A program made the position numbers and the translations under genes. From Variovorax sp. J22G73 (GTDB taxonomy: Bacteria; Pseudomonadota; Gammaproteobacteria; Burkholderiales; Burkholderiaceae_C): a stretch of 64,000 bases of DNA. This document shows, piece after piece, positions 8,716 to 17,237 of this stretch. The stretch lies in contig NZ_JASZYK010000002.1 in assembly GCF_030317035.1 (NCBI RefSeq), positions 248,001 through 312,000 on the forward strand, given 5' to 3'. Positions within the stretch are counted from its first letter, which is position 1, and each line of letters starts with the position of its first letter. The notes beneath the pieces were generated by a model. The model was not told where the DNA came from, did not search any database, and was given only the letters and a program-made list of their open reading frames with translations.

Positions 8716-9714
8716 TCAGGTGCCTTGCAGGTAGAAGGCATCGGCATGCGTCTGCTCGGGCGCCAGGCCCCTGCCCCGCACCAGCTGCGTGACGGCCTCG
8801 ACCATCGGCGGCGAGCCGCACAGGTAGGCGCGCCAGCCGTCGAGCTGGGCGCGCCAGTCGGCGCGAATGGCGTCGGTGATGAGGCCCACGCGCTGCCCGT
8901 CCCGGGCCGGGCCGGTAACGACCACCACGTGCACGGCCAGGCCGGGGTGCAGTGCCTGCAGCGCGCGCAACTCCTGCAGGCCGTACACGTCGGCATCGGA
9001 GCGCACGCCGAGGTAGACATGCATCGGCTGCGTCATGCCGCCGGCGATGGCGCCGCGCACGATCGACAGGATGGGCGCGAGCCCCGTGCCGCCCGCGGCG
9101 CACAGCATCGGCCCGCGGTGCCTGGTGCGCAGATACGCCGTGCCCAGCGGCCCGCTCACGCGCACCGAATCGCCCAGCTTCAGCTGCTCGAAGATGTGCG
9201 CCGTCACGCGCCCGCCGGGCACCCTGCGCACATGGAACTCGAGCTCGGCGTCGCGGCTGAGCCCGGCCATCGAATACGGCCGCGCCAGGTCGGGCGCGAA
9301 CTGCAGCTGCGCGTACTGCCCCGGAGAAAACTCCAGCGGCTTGTTCGGCTTCAGGCGCAGGCGGCGGATGTCGTGCGTGAGCGTGTCGATGCCCGTCACC
9401 GTGGCCTTCAGGATGCGCGCCGGATGCACCACGACCTCGTCGGGCTCCGGGATCTCGATGGCGCAGCTCTCGGTCAGCGTGGCCTGGCAGGCCAGCACAT
9501 AGCGCTCGCCCTGGCCATCGGCGCCGTCCGGGCGGATGGCGTCCTGCCCGCCGTCGAGGACCTGGCCCGACACCACCTTGCAGCGGCAGGTGCCGCAGCG
9601 CCCCGACATGCAGCTGTACGACACCGGCACGTGGTGCTCGCGCAGCACTTCGAGCAGGTTCGCGCCGGGGCGAACCTGGAGGGTGCGGGCAAGGGGGTGA
9701 ATGTGCAGGTCCAT
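8716..9714 (-). CDS. nagAa: Oxygenase ferredoxin reductase, NagAa-like
   Basis: 332 residues. A plant-type [2Fe-2S] domain comes first with Cys35, Cys40, Cys43 and Cys76 ([20 protein letters not shown]), then an FAD domain with RPYSMAG and an NAD(P) domain with [15 protein letters not shown] and the C-terminal [12 protein letters not shown] and HADAFY. The sequence is close to NagAa/NahAa reductases across its length as I remember them. It passes NADH electrons to the NagAb-like ferredoxin. First gene of the operon, 50 bp before nagG. Its upstream region, shared with the divergent regulator, holds a dyad operator. Low alternative: reductase for another oxygenase, since these proteins are shared among systems. 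Confidence 0.92.
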   Translation of the reverse strand: MDLHIHPLARTLQVRPGANLLEVLREHHVPVSYSCMSGRCGTCRCKVVSGQVLDGGQDAIRPDGADGQGERYVLACQATLTESCAIEIPEPDEVVVHPARILKATVTGIDTLTHDIRRLRLKPNKPLEFSPGQYAQLQFAPDLARPYSMAGLSRDAELEFHVRRVPGGRVTAHIFEQLKLGDSVRVSGPLGTAYLRTRHRGPMLCAAGGTGLAPILSIVRGAIAGGMTQPMHVYLGVRSDADVYGLQELRALQALHPGLAVHVVVVTGPARDGQRVGLITDAIRADWRAQLDGWRAYLCGSPPMVEAVTQLVRGRGLAPEQTHADAFYLQGT

Positions 9715-9786
9715 CGTGGTGTTCTCTTGCGCCGGTGCGTGGGGCCCGGCTTGTCTCTTGGCGCCGATGATGCGCGGCTGCTGCCG

Positions 9787-9810
9787 ATTGACCAATAGAA
9801 TTTGGTGAAT
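9787..9810. promoter_or_regulatory. Dyad operator between nagAa and the NagR-like gene
   Basis: ATTGACCAA (9787-9795) and TTGGTGAAT (9802-9810) form an inverted repeat matching at 8 of 9 positions around a 6-bp A/T-rich spacer. It lies 33 bp before the regulator ATG and 72 bp before the nagAa start. ATTCACC and an interrupted T-N11-A dyad fit the LysR class and resemble the NahR/NagR box. Binding is inferred. Confidence 0.6.
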
Positions 9811-9843
9811 CCTCTTCATCACTGCGCTGAATAAAGGTGCGCC

Positions 9844-10758
9844 ATGCAACTCAAGGACATCGACCTCAACCTGCTGCTGGTGTTCGACCGCATGCTGGCC
9901 GAGAAGCGCGTCTCCGCCGTGGCCGCCTCGCTCGGCCTGTCGCAGCCGGCCATCAGCAACGCGCTGGCGCGGCTGCGCAAGCTGCTGGGCGACGAATTGT
10001 TCCTGCGCACCGCGCGCGGCATGGAGCCCACGCCCTTCGCGCTGCAGCTGGCCGAGCCGGTGGCCTACGCCATGGGCGCGCTGCACACCGCGCTCAACCA
10101 GCAGGTGGTGTTCGACCCCGCCAGCAGCACGCGCGGCTTCACGCTGGCCATGACCGACATCGGCGAGATCTACTTCACGCCGCGGCTGATGGAGGTGCTG
10201 TCTGAAGCCGCGCCGGGCGTGACCATCAGCACCCTGCGCAACAACACCGCCACCAACCTGCGCGAGGAGCTGGAGGCGGGGCACGTCGACATCGCCATCG
10301 GCCTGCTGCCGCAGCTGAAGGCGGGCGTGTTCCAGCGCCGGCTTTTCCTGCAGCGCTACGTGTGCATCTTCTCGAAGGAGCACCCGCTGGCGCGCAAGCG
10401 CAGCGTGTCGCTGAAGGACTTCAGCGCGGCCGATCACGTGCAGGTGCTGGCCGCCGGCACGGGCCACGGCAAGGCCGACGACGTGATGGCGGCGCAGGGC
10501 ATCCAGCGGCGCATTCGGCTGCGGGTGCCGCACTTCGTGGCCATCGGCCACATCCTGCGCTCCAGCGGCATGATCGCGACCGTGCCCGAGCGGCTGGCGC
10601 AGAGCATCGCCGAGCCCTTCGGGCTGGTGTGGCGCCCTCACCCGGTCGCGCTGCCGCAGATTGCCATCAACCTGTTCTGGCACGCGAAGGTGCACCGCGA
10701 CCCGGGCAACCAGTGGTTGCGCGGGCTGCTGTTCGACAGCTTTGCGGATGCCGATTGA
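9844..10758 (+). CDS. nagR: LysR-type regulator of the NahR/NagR group
   Basis: 304 residues. The N-terminal winged HTH (residues 1-65) includes [20 protein letters not shown] and [20 protein letters not shown]. The effector domain closely follows NahR/NagR/Dnt[57 protein letters not shown] and [10 protein letters not shown]. NahR-group proteins use salicylate as inducer. Divergent from the nag-like operon, with the dyad at 9787-9810 between them, it probably activates nagAa onwards in response to salicylate and represses or balances its own promoter. The family group is confident; the exact inducer is inferred from the family. Confidence 0.92.
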   Translation: MQLKDIDLNLLLVFDRMLAEKRVSAVAASLGLSQPAISNALARLRKLLGDELFLRTARGMEPTPFALQLAEPVAYAMGALHTALNQQVVFDPASSTRGFTLAMTDIGEIYFTPRLMEVLSEAAPGVTISTLRNNTATNLREELEAGHVDIAIGLLPQLKAGVFQRRLFLQRYVCIFSKEHPLARKRSVSLKDFSAADHVQVLAAGTGHGKADDVMAAQGIQRRIRLRVPHFVAIGHILRSSGMIATVPERLAQSIAEPFGLVWRPHPVALPQIAINLFWHAKVHRDPGNQWLRGLLFDSFADAD

Positions 10759-10794
10759 GGGCCGATAGAAACCCGATAGAGGATCGATGGCGGG

Positions 10795-11943
10795 CTAAAG
10801 CCCCGCGCGCCGCCGGCGCTTGCGCATCGCCAGGCCGGTGAAGAAGAACACCGCCGGCAGCAGCCCCGCCAGCAGCGCCAGCACCTGCCCCGGCACGCCG
10901 AGGATGGTGCCGCCGTGCAATGACTCCAGCACGCCCAGCAGGTGCTGCATGCCTTCGCGCTCGCCCTCATGCCGTTCCTTCAGCACACGGCCCGAGAAGG
11001 CGTCGATGAACACCTCGACCTTGACGCCCTGCAGCGGCCCGGTGCCTGGCACCAGGTCGACACGGAACACGCCGCCCTCGGTGAACGGCGCCATGATGAG
11101 CCGCGTGTGCGCGTTCGGGTGGCGCGCGTCGGCCACCTGCCAGGCACGGCGCAGCGTGAGGCGTGTCGCGGCACCGGTGCCCTCGGCAGGCGCCTCGGAG
11201 CGGTAGCCGAAGGCCGGGTCGAGCACGGTCTCGAACTGCAGCGCCAGCCCGCTCGCCAGCAGGATGACCAGCACCAGCGCCGCCACCGCGCCCAGCCGGC
11301 GGTGCCAGCGCGCGGGCGGCGAATCGACGATCTGCGACGCCGGCTTGCCGCGCAGCGCCCGCATGCGGTTCGCCAGCGTGACCACGCCCGCCACCAGCAG
11401 CAGCAACAGGAACACCGCCGAAACGGCCTGCAGCAGCTTGCCGACCGCACCCAGCGTCAGGCTGGTGTGCAGCGCGTACAGCAGGCCGATCAGGTCCTGC
11501 CGCTTGAACGACCAGGCGCCGTAGGCCATGACCGTCACCGCCTCGCCCGTGCCCGGGTGCAGCCGCGCGAGCCAGTAGCGCCGCTCGCTGGGAATCAGCG
11601 GGTCGGGCGTGGGCCAGAAGCCGGTGGTGAGCCGGCCGGCGTCGTCGATCTGCGTGATGCCGATGCCGACCGCGCCGGGGTGCTCGCGCTCCAGTGCGTC
11701 GGCCATGTCCACCAGCGGCACGCGGCGCCCGGCGGGCACGTCGAGCTCGGGGTTGAGCCATGCGTCCAACGGCCCCGACAACACCAGCAGGCTGCCGCTG
11801 AGCCCCTGCACGATGAAGAAGGCGCCGAAGACGTACGCCAGCCACCGGTGTAGCGAGCGCCAGCGGGCGCGCCCACGCGTGGGGCTGCGTGCGGGGCTGC
11901 GCGCAGGCTCGGGCGCCGGGCGGATTCGCTCAGAACCTGACAT
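10795..11943 (-). CDS. PepSY-associated inner-membrane protein (PiuB/FoxB-like)
   Basis: 382 residues with four main membrane segments: about 37-55 (YVFGAFFIVQGLSGSLLVLS), 170-190 (LLQAVSAVFLLLLLVAGVV), 216-234 (AALVLVILLASGLAL) and 355-375 (LALLAGLLPAVFFFTGLAM). Conserved His residues near the membrane (RWRSLHRWLAY, LYALHTSLTLG, RWHRRLGA, ESLHGGTILG) are typical of the family, in which FoxB/PiuB-type members reduce or process ferric siderophores or heme on the periplasmic side. The gene overlaps the TonB receptor by 14 nt, so it is in its operon and probably Fur-controlled. An iron-release role for the imported siderophore is inference from family and context. Confidence 0.85.
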   Translation of the reverse strand: MSGSERIRPAPEPARSPARSPTRGRARWRSLHRWLAYVFGAFFIVQGLSGSLLVLSGPLDAWLNPELDVPAGRRVPLVDMADALEREHPGAVGIGITQIDDAGRLTTGFWPTPDPLIPSERRYWLARLHPGTGEAVTVMAYGAWSFKRQDLIGLLYALHTSLTLGAVGKLLQAVSAVFLLLLLVAGVVTLANRMRALRGKPASQIVDSPPARWHRRLGAVAALVLVILLASGLALQFETVLDPAFGYRSEAPAEGTGAATRLTLRRAWQVADARHPNAHTRLIMAPFTEGGVFRVDLVPGTGPLQGVKVEVFIDAFSGRVLKERHEGEREGMQHLLGVLESLHGGTILGVPGQVLALLAGLLPAVFFFTGLAMRKRRRRAGL

Positions 11944-13936
11944 TCACCCGCACGCCGCTCGTTCGCCCCTTGCCCAGCTGGTACACGGTTCCGTACGGAC
12001 CGGCCGCGAAGCCGTACACCGCGTAGACCTTGTCGGCCGCGTTGTCGACATAGAAGTCGGCCGACAGGTTCTTGTCGACCTGCCACGAGACGCCCACGTC
12101 GACCAGCGTGTAGGCCTTCTGGCCGGTGGTGTTGAACTCGTTGAAATAGGTCTTGCCCACGTGCGTGAGGCCGATGCGCGGCACCAGCCGGCGTTCGCCG
12201 CCGCCCAGCGGAACGACGTACTCCGCGACCAGGTTGGCCGTGACCGGCGGTGCGTACGGCACCTTGTTGCCGGTGAGGTCGGTGCCGGGGTTGGCCGGGT
12301 TGCGGTACTTGCTGAACCAGCTGTCGTTCAGCGCGAGGCCGCCGCGCAGGTAGAGCTGGCGCGTGGCCTGGAACTTCGCGTGGAGGTCGAGCCCCCTGGT
12401 CTTCACCGTGCCGACGTTCTGCAGGTACTGCCCCTCGACCGGGCCGACCGAGAGCTGGTAGTCGCCGGTGCGCACCAGGTAGGCCGCCGCGCTCAGCTCC
12501 AGCCGGTTGTCGAGCAGGCCGGCCTTGGCGCCCACTTCGAGGTTGCGCGAGTTCTGCGGCTCGTAGGTGAAGCCGATGTTCTGCGGCGTCACGGCGCGGG
12601 TGAAGCCGCCCGCCTTGAAGCCGGTGCTGTACAGCGCGTACACGTTCAGCGCGTCGCTCACCCGGTAGTTCAGCCCGAGCTTGGGCGAGGTGGCGTCGAA
12701 CTTCTTCTCGCCGGCCATCGCGGTGGTGGCGTAGCGGGTGTCGGCCTTGGCGCGCTCCTGCTCGAAGCGCAGGCCCGGCGTGACGTCGAGCCGGTCGGTG
12801 GCGTGCCAGGTGAGCTCGCCGTAGGCCGCGTACGAACGAATGCGCTGCTGCGAGCCGAGCGTGGCCGCCGGTACCGCGCGCTGGAAGTCGATGTCCTGAA
12901 AGTACAGCCCCGCCACGTAGTCGAAGGCCTGGCCCGGCGCGGGCCTGGAGGCCACGCGGAATTCCTGGCTGAAGGTCTTCTGCGTCTCGGGCGTGTAGCT
13001 GCCGAACACGGTGCGGTCGAAGTCGCGGTCCTGGTAGCCGCTGAGCGACGACAGCACCACGGGGCCCAGGTCGTACGACGCGGTGAGCCCGTAGCTGCTG
13101 GTCTTGAGCTTGTAGTGCGAAGGCATGGGCAGCGCGCGGCGCGCCGCGAGGTCGGGGCCGAGCACGAAGTACTCCTCGTCGGAGCGAAGCACGTCGCGCG
13201 CGGCGGTGAACATCACGTCCAGCGGGCCGCCCGTGGGCGCATAGCGCAGGCGCAGCCGGCCGTTGGCGTCTTCGCTGTCCCCGAGCCGTGCGCGGGTGTC
13301 CATGTCCTTCATGTCGCCGCGGTCCTTGCGCGTGCCGATGGCGATGTCGGCATACAGCGCGTTGTCGACCAACGGCGCGTTCAGCAGCAGCTGGCCCGTG
13401 CGACCTTGCGAGGTCATGAGGGCGGTGGCGTCCAGGCGCAGCTTGTTGTCAGGCTTGCGCGTGACCACGTTGATGATGCCGCCCACCGCGCCGCGCCCGT
13501 ACAGCGTGCCTTGCGGTCCGTAGAGCACCTCGACCTGCTCCAGCCCCTGCGGCAGCATCTGCGCGAACAGCGCCTGGTCCTGCGGCAGGCCGTCGACGTA
13601 CAGCTGCGCCGTGGGGTTGTAGAAATCGACCGACGACTGGCCGCGGATGGTGACGCTGGAATACGCGCGGCTCGAACGCGGGCGAATGTGCACGTCGGGG
13701 AACACGCGGTCGATCTGGTCGACGCTCTGCAGGCCGCGCGCGGCCAGGTCGTCGCGCGTGGCGGTGTCGACCAGGCCCGCGATGTCGGCGGCCTTCTGCT
13801 CGCGCTTGGTGGCGCTGATGTTCACGGTCGGCAGGGCCGCCGATGCGTCCCCGGCCTGTTGCGCCGATGCGCCCTGCACCATGGCGTTGCCGGCGCACAG
13901 CGCCAAGCCTGCCCAGCAACGTGCTGCGGTTTTCAT
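11930..13936 (-). CDS. TonB-dependent siderophore receptor, FyuA-like
   Basis: 668 residues from MKTAARCW. A signal peptide ends near ASAQQ (about 24). The plug domain (about 30-160) contains VTIRGQSSVDFYNP, LYVDGLPQ and VEVLYGPQGTLYGRGAVGGI. The 22-strand barrel runs to a C-terminal VRVNVRF, ending in Phe as outer-membrane barrels do. The plug and GLRFEQER/STGFKAGGF stretches recall FyuA, the yersiniabactin/pesticin receptor, which binds salicylate-derived ferric siderophores. The upstream in-frame extension to 14032 was rejected as it precedes the signal peptide. Operon with the PepSY gene, Fur-box-like site upstream. Ligand not determinable; no siderophore synthesis genes are in the window, so uptake of foreign siderophores is possible. 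Confidence 0.9.
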   Translation of the reverse strand: MKTAARCWAGLALCAGNAMVQGASAQQAGDASAALPTVNISATKREQKAADIAGLVDTATRDDLAARGLQSVDQIDRVFPDVHIRPRSSRAYSSVTIRGQSSVDFYNPTAQLYVDGLPQDQALFAQMLPQGLEQVEVLYGPQGTLYGRGAVGGIINVVTRKPDNKLRLDATALMTSQGRTGQLLLNAPLVDNALYADIAIGTRKDRGDMKDMDTRARLGDSEDANGRLRLRYAPTGGPLDVMFTAARDVLRSDEEYFVLGPDLAARRALPMPSHYKLKTSSYGLTASYDLGPVVLSSLSGYQDRDFDRTVFGSYTPETQKTFSQEFRVASRPAPGQAFDYVAGLYFQDIDFQRAVPAATLGSQQRIRSYAAYGELTWHATDRLDVTPGLRFEQERAKADTRYATTAMAGEKKFDATSPKLGLNYRVSDALNVYALYSTGFKAGGFTRAVTPQNIGFTYEPQNSRNLEVGAKAGLLDNRLELSAAAYLVRTGDYQLSVGPVEGQYLQNVGTVKTRGLDLHAKFQATRQLYLRGGLALNDSWFSKYRNPANPGTDLTGNKVPYAPPVTANLVAEYVVPLGGGERRLVPRIGLTHVGKTYFNEFNTTGQKAYTLVDVGVSWQVDKNLSADFYVDNAADKVYAVYGFAAGPYGTVYQLGKGRTSGVRVNVRF

Positions 13937-14041
13937 GAATGTCTTGTCCTCTTCCGGGTGTGCTTCAAAGGCGTTGAAGGTAGGAGCTTTAGCAGGACCG
14001 AAAAAACACCATCGGGCGCGAAAGAGCAGCATGCGGCAATA

Positions 14042-14060
14042 GAATGCGAACGATTCTTAT
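14042..14060. promoter_or_regulatory. Fur-box-like site
   Basis: The stretch AATGCGAACGATTCTTAT (14043-14060) reads GATAAGAAT-CG-TTCGCATT on the minus strand (14061-14043), resembling the betaproteobacterial Fur box. It lies about 106 bp upstream of the TonB receptor ATG and at the first possible start of the divergent AraC gene, placing both under iron control. It matches the classical 19-bp Fur consensus at about 10 positions, so it is a candidate only. Confidence 0.5.
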
Positions 14061-15048
14061 CTGGCGACATCGCAGGTCGCCCTCCTCCGCCTTGCGCACG
14101 CCCACCCGCCGCCTCGTCATTCCGCAACACGCCCGGCAAAGCAATGCTTTGGTCGGCGCAACCTGGAGCGACGCGCACGAGGCGGTGCGGGTCGGCCTGG
14201 TCGACCGCCATGTCGAGCAGGACCTGGTGCTGCCTTCGGCCGGCGTGCCACCGCACCTGTCGCTCGTGCTGCTGCTCGAGGGCAAGGGCCACTTCCTGAT
14301 GGGCGGGCGCAGCCGGCCGTGCGAGTTCCTGGACGGGCATTGCCTGCTGAGCTGCGGCTGGGAGCCCTTCGACGGCGAAGACTTCATTCCGGCGCACGCG
14401 CGTTTCAGGGCCGTGCTGCTGCACTACCCGCTGGCGCTGCGCAAGGTCTTCGGCACCGCCGTGCCGGTCTCGCGTGGCGACTTCGAGGTGCATGCGCCCG
14501 CGCACGCCAGGGCCTGGCTCGCGAGGCTGCCGATGGACCCATGGCTGATGCAGTTCGCGCGCACGCTGTCGGAGCGCGGCCTGCCGCAGGAGCCGCTGCC
14601 GCTGCTCGAACTCGAGTGCCACGCGCTGCAGGCGCTGCACGGCGTGGCCAGCCGGCTCACGATGGCGGCCGAGGCCGCCTCACCCACCGCGGAAGAAAAC
14701 GCCGGCGCCGCGTTGACGGGCCGCGACCGCCGCCGATTGCTGGCGGCGCGCAGGCACATCGACAGCCACCCGTCGCAAGCGCTGCGCGTGGCCGACATCG
14801 CGCGTGTCGCCGGTCTGAGCGAGACCGCGCTCAAGCAGGGGTTCAGGGCGTTGTTCGATATGAGCGTGTACGCGTACGTGCTGCAAAGCCGCTGCCGCCT
14901 TGCGGAAAAGCTGCTGCGCGACACGGCGCTCACCGTGGAGGAAGTGGCGCTGCGCTGCGGCTTCTCCAACACCAGCCACCTGGCGCGGCAGTTCCGGCGC
15001 GAGTTCGGAACCACGCCGCTGCAGTACCGGCGACGCGGGGGCCAGTGA
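14044..15048 (+). CDS. AraC-family regulator, PchR/YbtA-like
   Basis: 334 residues if the first ATG (14044) is used. That ATG lies inside the Fur-box-like site and has no Shine-Dalgarno, so the true start is probably downstream, before the conserved N-terminal domain around residue 55 (VDRHVEQDLVLPSAGVPPHL). The C-terminal double HTH (about 230-330) contains RRHIDSHPSQALRVADIARV, LSETALKQGFRALFDMSVYAYV and VEEVALRCGFSNTSHLARQF. This is the ferric-siderophore-sensing AraC class (PchR, YbtA), which activates the adjacent receptor when the siderophore is bound. The divergent FyuA-like receptor is the expected target. A 16-bp near-perfect direct repeat spans its stop codon. Confidence 0.85.
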   Translation: MRTILIWRHRRSPSSALRTPTRRLVIPQHARQSNALVGATWSDAHEAVRVGLVDRHVEQDLVLPSAGVPPHLSLVLLLEGKGHFLMGGRSRPCEFLDGHCLLSCGWEPFDGEDFIPAHARFRAVLLHYPLALRKVFGTAVPVSRGDFEVHAPAHARAWLARLPMDPWLMQFARTLSERGLPQEPLPLLELECHALQALHGVASRLTMAAEAASPTAEENAGAALTGRDRRRLLAARRHIDSHPSQALRVADIARVAGLSETALKQGFRALFDMSVYAYVLQSRCRLAEKLLRDTALTVEEVALRCGFSNTSHLARQFRREFGTTPLQYRRRGGQ

Positions 15049-15087
15049 GGCGGAGGCTGGTAACGCGGGGGCTAGTGACCCGGCGCG

Positions 15088-15711
15088 TCAGGCCGCCACG
15101 GCTTCGGGCCAGCGGCCCAGCACTTCATGCACGCCCTCGCCCACATGGCTGTCGATCAGCACGAGCGCGCCGGCGGCCCAGCGCACGGGCGCTTCGAGCG
15201 CGTGCTTCTCCAGCTTGCGCCGTGCGTAGGCGATGGTCATGTGCGGCGTGAACGCGCGCGCGGGCTTCAGCCCCGCATCGGCCAGCGCCTCGCCCAACCG
15301 TTGTCTGTAGGTCCTGAGGGCGGAGACGTTGTCTTCAGCGTCGGCGCACAGCACCAGCGCGCCCTTGGTGTAGCTCATGGCCTTTTCAAAGACCACGTCG
15401 AAGGTGGGCGCGGCGACCGAAGCCGCCGCGTTCGAAGCCTGTGCGACCTTGTCGGCCGGCACCTGCACGTAGTCGCCCAGATCGAACAGCGTGACATGCA
15501 GGCGGTGCGCCTCGACCAATGTTCCCTTGAGTGCGTGTTGCGAATTCATGCGCTCGCCGAGCGCGGCCACCGTGGCGGCGTCTTGTGTGTGGGGAAGCAG
15601 TGCGAGAAAGAGCGAATGCGGCTGCGGTTCCTTGCGCTGCACCTTGTTGCGAGGGCGTGGCAGGGGCCGCTGCGGGGGAGCGATACCGGGGAGAAGAAAC
15701 TGTTCTGACAT
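15088..15711 (-). CDS. thpR: RNA 2',3'-cyclic phosphodiesterase / 2'-5' RNA ligase family (ThpR-like)
   Basis: 207 residues from MSEQFLLPG. A 35-residue Pro/Arg-rich N-terminal tail precedes the 2H phosphoesterase domain (PHSLFLALLPH), with the two catalytic HxTx motifs visible as HVTLF and HMTIAY. The family opens 2',3'-cyclic phosphates in RNA in vitro; its cellular role is unclear. The start is uncertain: an in-frame ATG at 15729 adds six residues, and a GAGGG lies very close to 15711. It ends convergent with the AraC gene. A second, more divergent member of the same family lies at 19284-19844. Confidence 0.85.
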   Translation of the reverse strand: MSEQFLLPGIAPPQRPLPRPRNKVQRKEPQPHSLFLALLPHTQDAATVAALGERMNSQHALKGTLVEAHRLHVTLFDLGDYVQVPADKVAQASNAAASVAAPTFDVVFEKAMSYTKGALVLCADAEDNVSALRTYRQRLGEALADAGLKPARAFTPHMTIAYARRKLEKHALEAPVRWAAGALVLIDSHVGEGVHEVLGRWPEAVAA

Positions 15712-15894
15712 CCCTCGATCATCGCCCATGGGCCGCGCGCTTCATGTGTTCTTCAGCATCCGCCAAGCAGGTCTTCAGGCTGGAATTTCAGAATCGTCGC
15801 ACGCCGGTGAACAGGCCTTGTACGCCTCAAATGGCCCTCGGTTGCCGCTCACCTGCCACATCGATCCCGACGACTCCCAACAGGAAATTTCATC

Positions 15895-16512
15895 TTGAAG
15901 CATTCGCAAGCCAGCACCCTTCTCGCCGCACTTCTGCTCGGCACCTTCGCCATGGGCGCACACGCCGCGGGCCCCGAACAAGAGTCCCCCTTATCCCCCT
16001 TCTATGCGGGCGGCGCCATCGGCCGCTCGAGCTTCAGCCTCTCTTCGGGCAACGGCGTTCCCGTGCCCTGGGGCGGCGAAAAGGCCAGCAAGGCCGGCAC
16101 CGCCTTCAAGCTCTACGGCGGCTATCGGTTCACGCCGAACTTCGGCGTGGAAGCCGGCTACGCGCGCCTCGGCCGCGTGAGCCAGTGGACCTCGGCCTAC
16201 GGTATTTCGACGCTGCAGAGCGGTTCGGGCCAGGCCGTGTACGCGGCGGCGACGGCGCGGCTGCCGCTGGGCGATGCGTTCGCGGTCAATGGCCGGCTGG
16301 GCGTGGCTTATGGGCGCATCTCGGGCGGTGACAACTGGGCGACTGGCAACCAGCGCTTCTCGGGCGGCTCCACCGGGCTCATGGCGGGCTTCGGCGCGGA
16401 GTACCGCGTGACGCAGAACCTGGCGATCACCGCCGACTACGACTACTTCGGCAAGCTGTCGAAGCAGGTCAAGGGCGGCATGCTGACGGTGGGCGTGAAG
16501 GCGAGCTTCTGA
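15895..16512 (+). CDS. Outer membrane beta-barrel protein (OmpA-like/porin-family fold), TTG start
   Basis: 205 residues. The start is TTG at 15895, preceded by AGGAAAT at a workable spacing; the signal peptide begins directly after it (KHSQASTLLAALLLGTFAMG, cleavage near AHAAG). The mature part is an eight-stranded barrel type: FYAGGAIGRSSFSL, FKLYGGYRFTPNFGVEAGYARLG, AATARLPLGDAFAVNGRLGVAYGRI, LMAGFGAEYRVTQNLAITADYDYFG, ending VGVKASF with a terminal Phe. Such small barrels serve as surface or structural proteins and their function is not readable from sequence. It stands alone, with a strong G/C-rich hairpin after its stop. Confidence 0.85.
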   Translation: MKHSQASTLLAALLLGTFAMGAHAAGPEQESPLSPFYAGGAIGRSSFSLSSGNGVPVPWGGEKASKAGTAFKLYGGYRFTPNFGVEAGYARLGRVSQWTSAYGISTLQSGSGQAVYAAATARLPLGDAFAVNGRLGVAYGRISGGDNWATGNQRFSGGSTGLMAGFGAEYRVTQNLAITADYDYFGKLSKQVKGGMLTVGVKASF

Positions 16513-16534
16513 CTCCCTGATCCAATGACTCGCT

Positions 16535-16555
16535 GACCCGGCGCCGCGCCGGGTC
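16535..16555. terminator. Hairpin between convergent genes
   Basis: GACCCGGCG (16535-16543) and CGCCGGGTC (16547-16555) form a perfect 9-bp stem with a CCG loop, 22 bp after the outer membrane protein stop and 8 bp before the end of the convergent nitroreductase gene. There is no T-tract, so intrinsic termination is only possible, not shown. Confidence 0.45.
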
Positions 16556-16562
16556 GCATCGT

Positions 16563-17237
16563 TCACTGTGCCGGTGCGAGATCGGCCTGGCCAGTGCGAT
16601 CAGCCTGGTCCATGCGGGCGGCTTCGCCCGTCCATTCGCGCACGAACCCTTCGGGCGCATGCCGCGCGGGCGCCGGCGTGCGCTCCTTCGGCGTGCCCAT
16701 GTAGAGAAAGCCCAGCAGCCGCTCGTTGCCCTGCAGGCCCAGCGCCTGCTGCACATGGCGGTCGTAGCTGTTGAGCCCGGTCGCCCAGAAGCCGCCGTAG
16801 CCCAGCAGGTGCAGCACATTGAGCATGTTCATGGCCGCGGCGCCCACCGCGAGCACCTGTTCCGATTCAGGCACCTTGTGCGGCGACTGCACGCGCGCGC
16901 AGATCGCGACGAGCACCGGCGCGGCCATGGCCTTGCCGCGAAAGCGTTCGCCGTCGTCCAGCGGATCGCGCAGCCGCGCGGCTTCGGCAAAGACCTTGCC
17001 CAACGCCACGCGCGCGTCGCCGCGCACGACCACGAAACGCCAGGGCTGCAACTGCCCGTGGTCGGGGGCGCGCAGCGCGGCCTGGAACACCAGGTCGAGG
17101 TCTTGCGCGGAGGGGGCCGGCTCGGTCAGCGGCCAGGGGGAATGACGCGCCATCAACAGGTCCAGCGCGTGGCGGGCGCCGGCGTGTTGGGAATCACCGG
17201 CGTGGTGGGGGTGAGGCGTAGAGGTGTCCGGGTGCAT
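16563..17237 (-). CDS. Nitroreductase-family protein (YdjA-like)
   Basis: 224 residues from MHPDTSTPHPHH, chosen because GAAGGAC lies a good distance upstream and the longer frame (to 17987) has no domain. The FMN-dependent nitroreductase domain covers residues about 25-195: LLMARHSPWPLTEP, AALRAPDHGQLQPWRFVVV, VGAAAMNMLNVLHLLGYGG and LLGFLYMGTPKE. It is longer than E. coli YdjA (about 183) because of the N-terminal His-rich and C-terminal tails. These proteins reduce nitro or quinone compounds with NAD(P)H; the substrate is unknown. The 275 bp upstream, to the LysR gene, holds no gene that I can support. Confidence 0.9.
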   Translation of the reverse strand: MHPDTSTPHPHHAGDSQHAGARHALDLLMARHSPWPLTEPAPSAQDLDLVFQAALRAPDHGQLQPWRFVVVRGDARVALGKVFAEAARLRDPLDDGERFRGKAMAAPVLVAICARVQSPHKVPESEQVLAVGAAAMNMLNVLHLLGYGGFWATGLNSYDRHVQQALGLQGNERLLGFLYMGTPKERTPAPARHAPEGFVREWTGEAARMDQADRTGQADLAPAQ

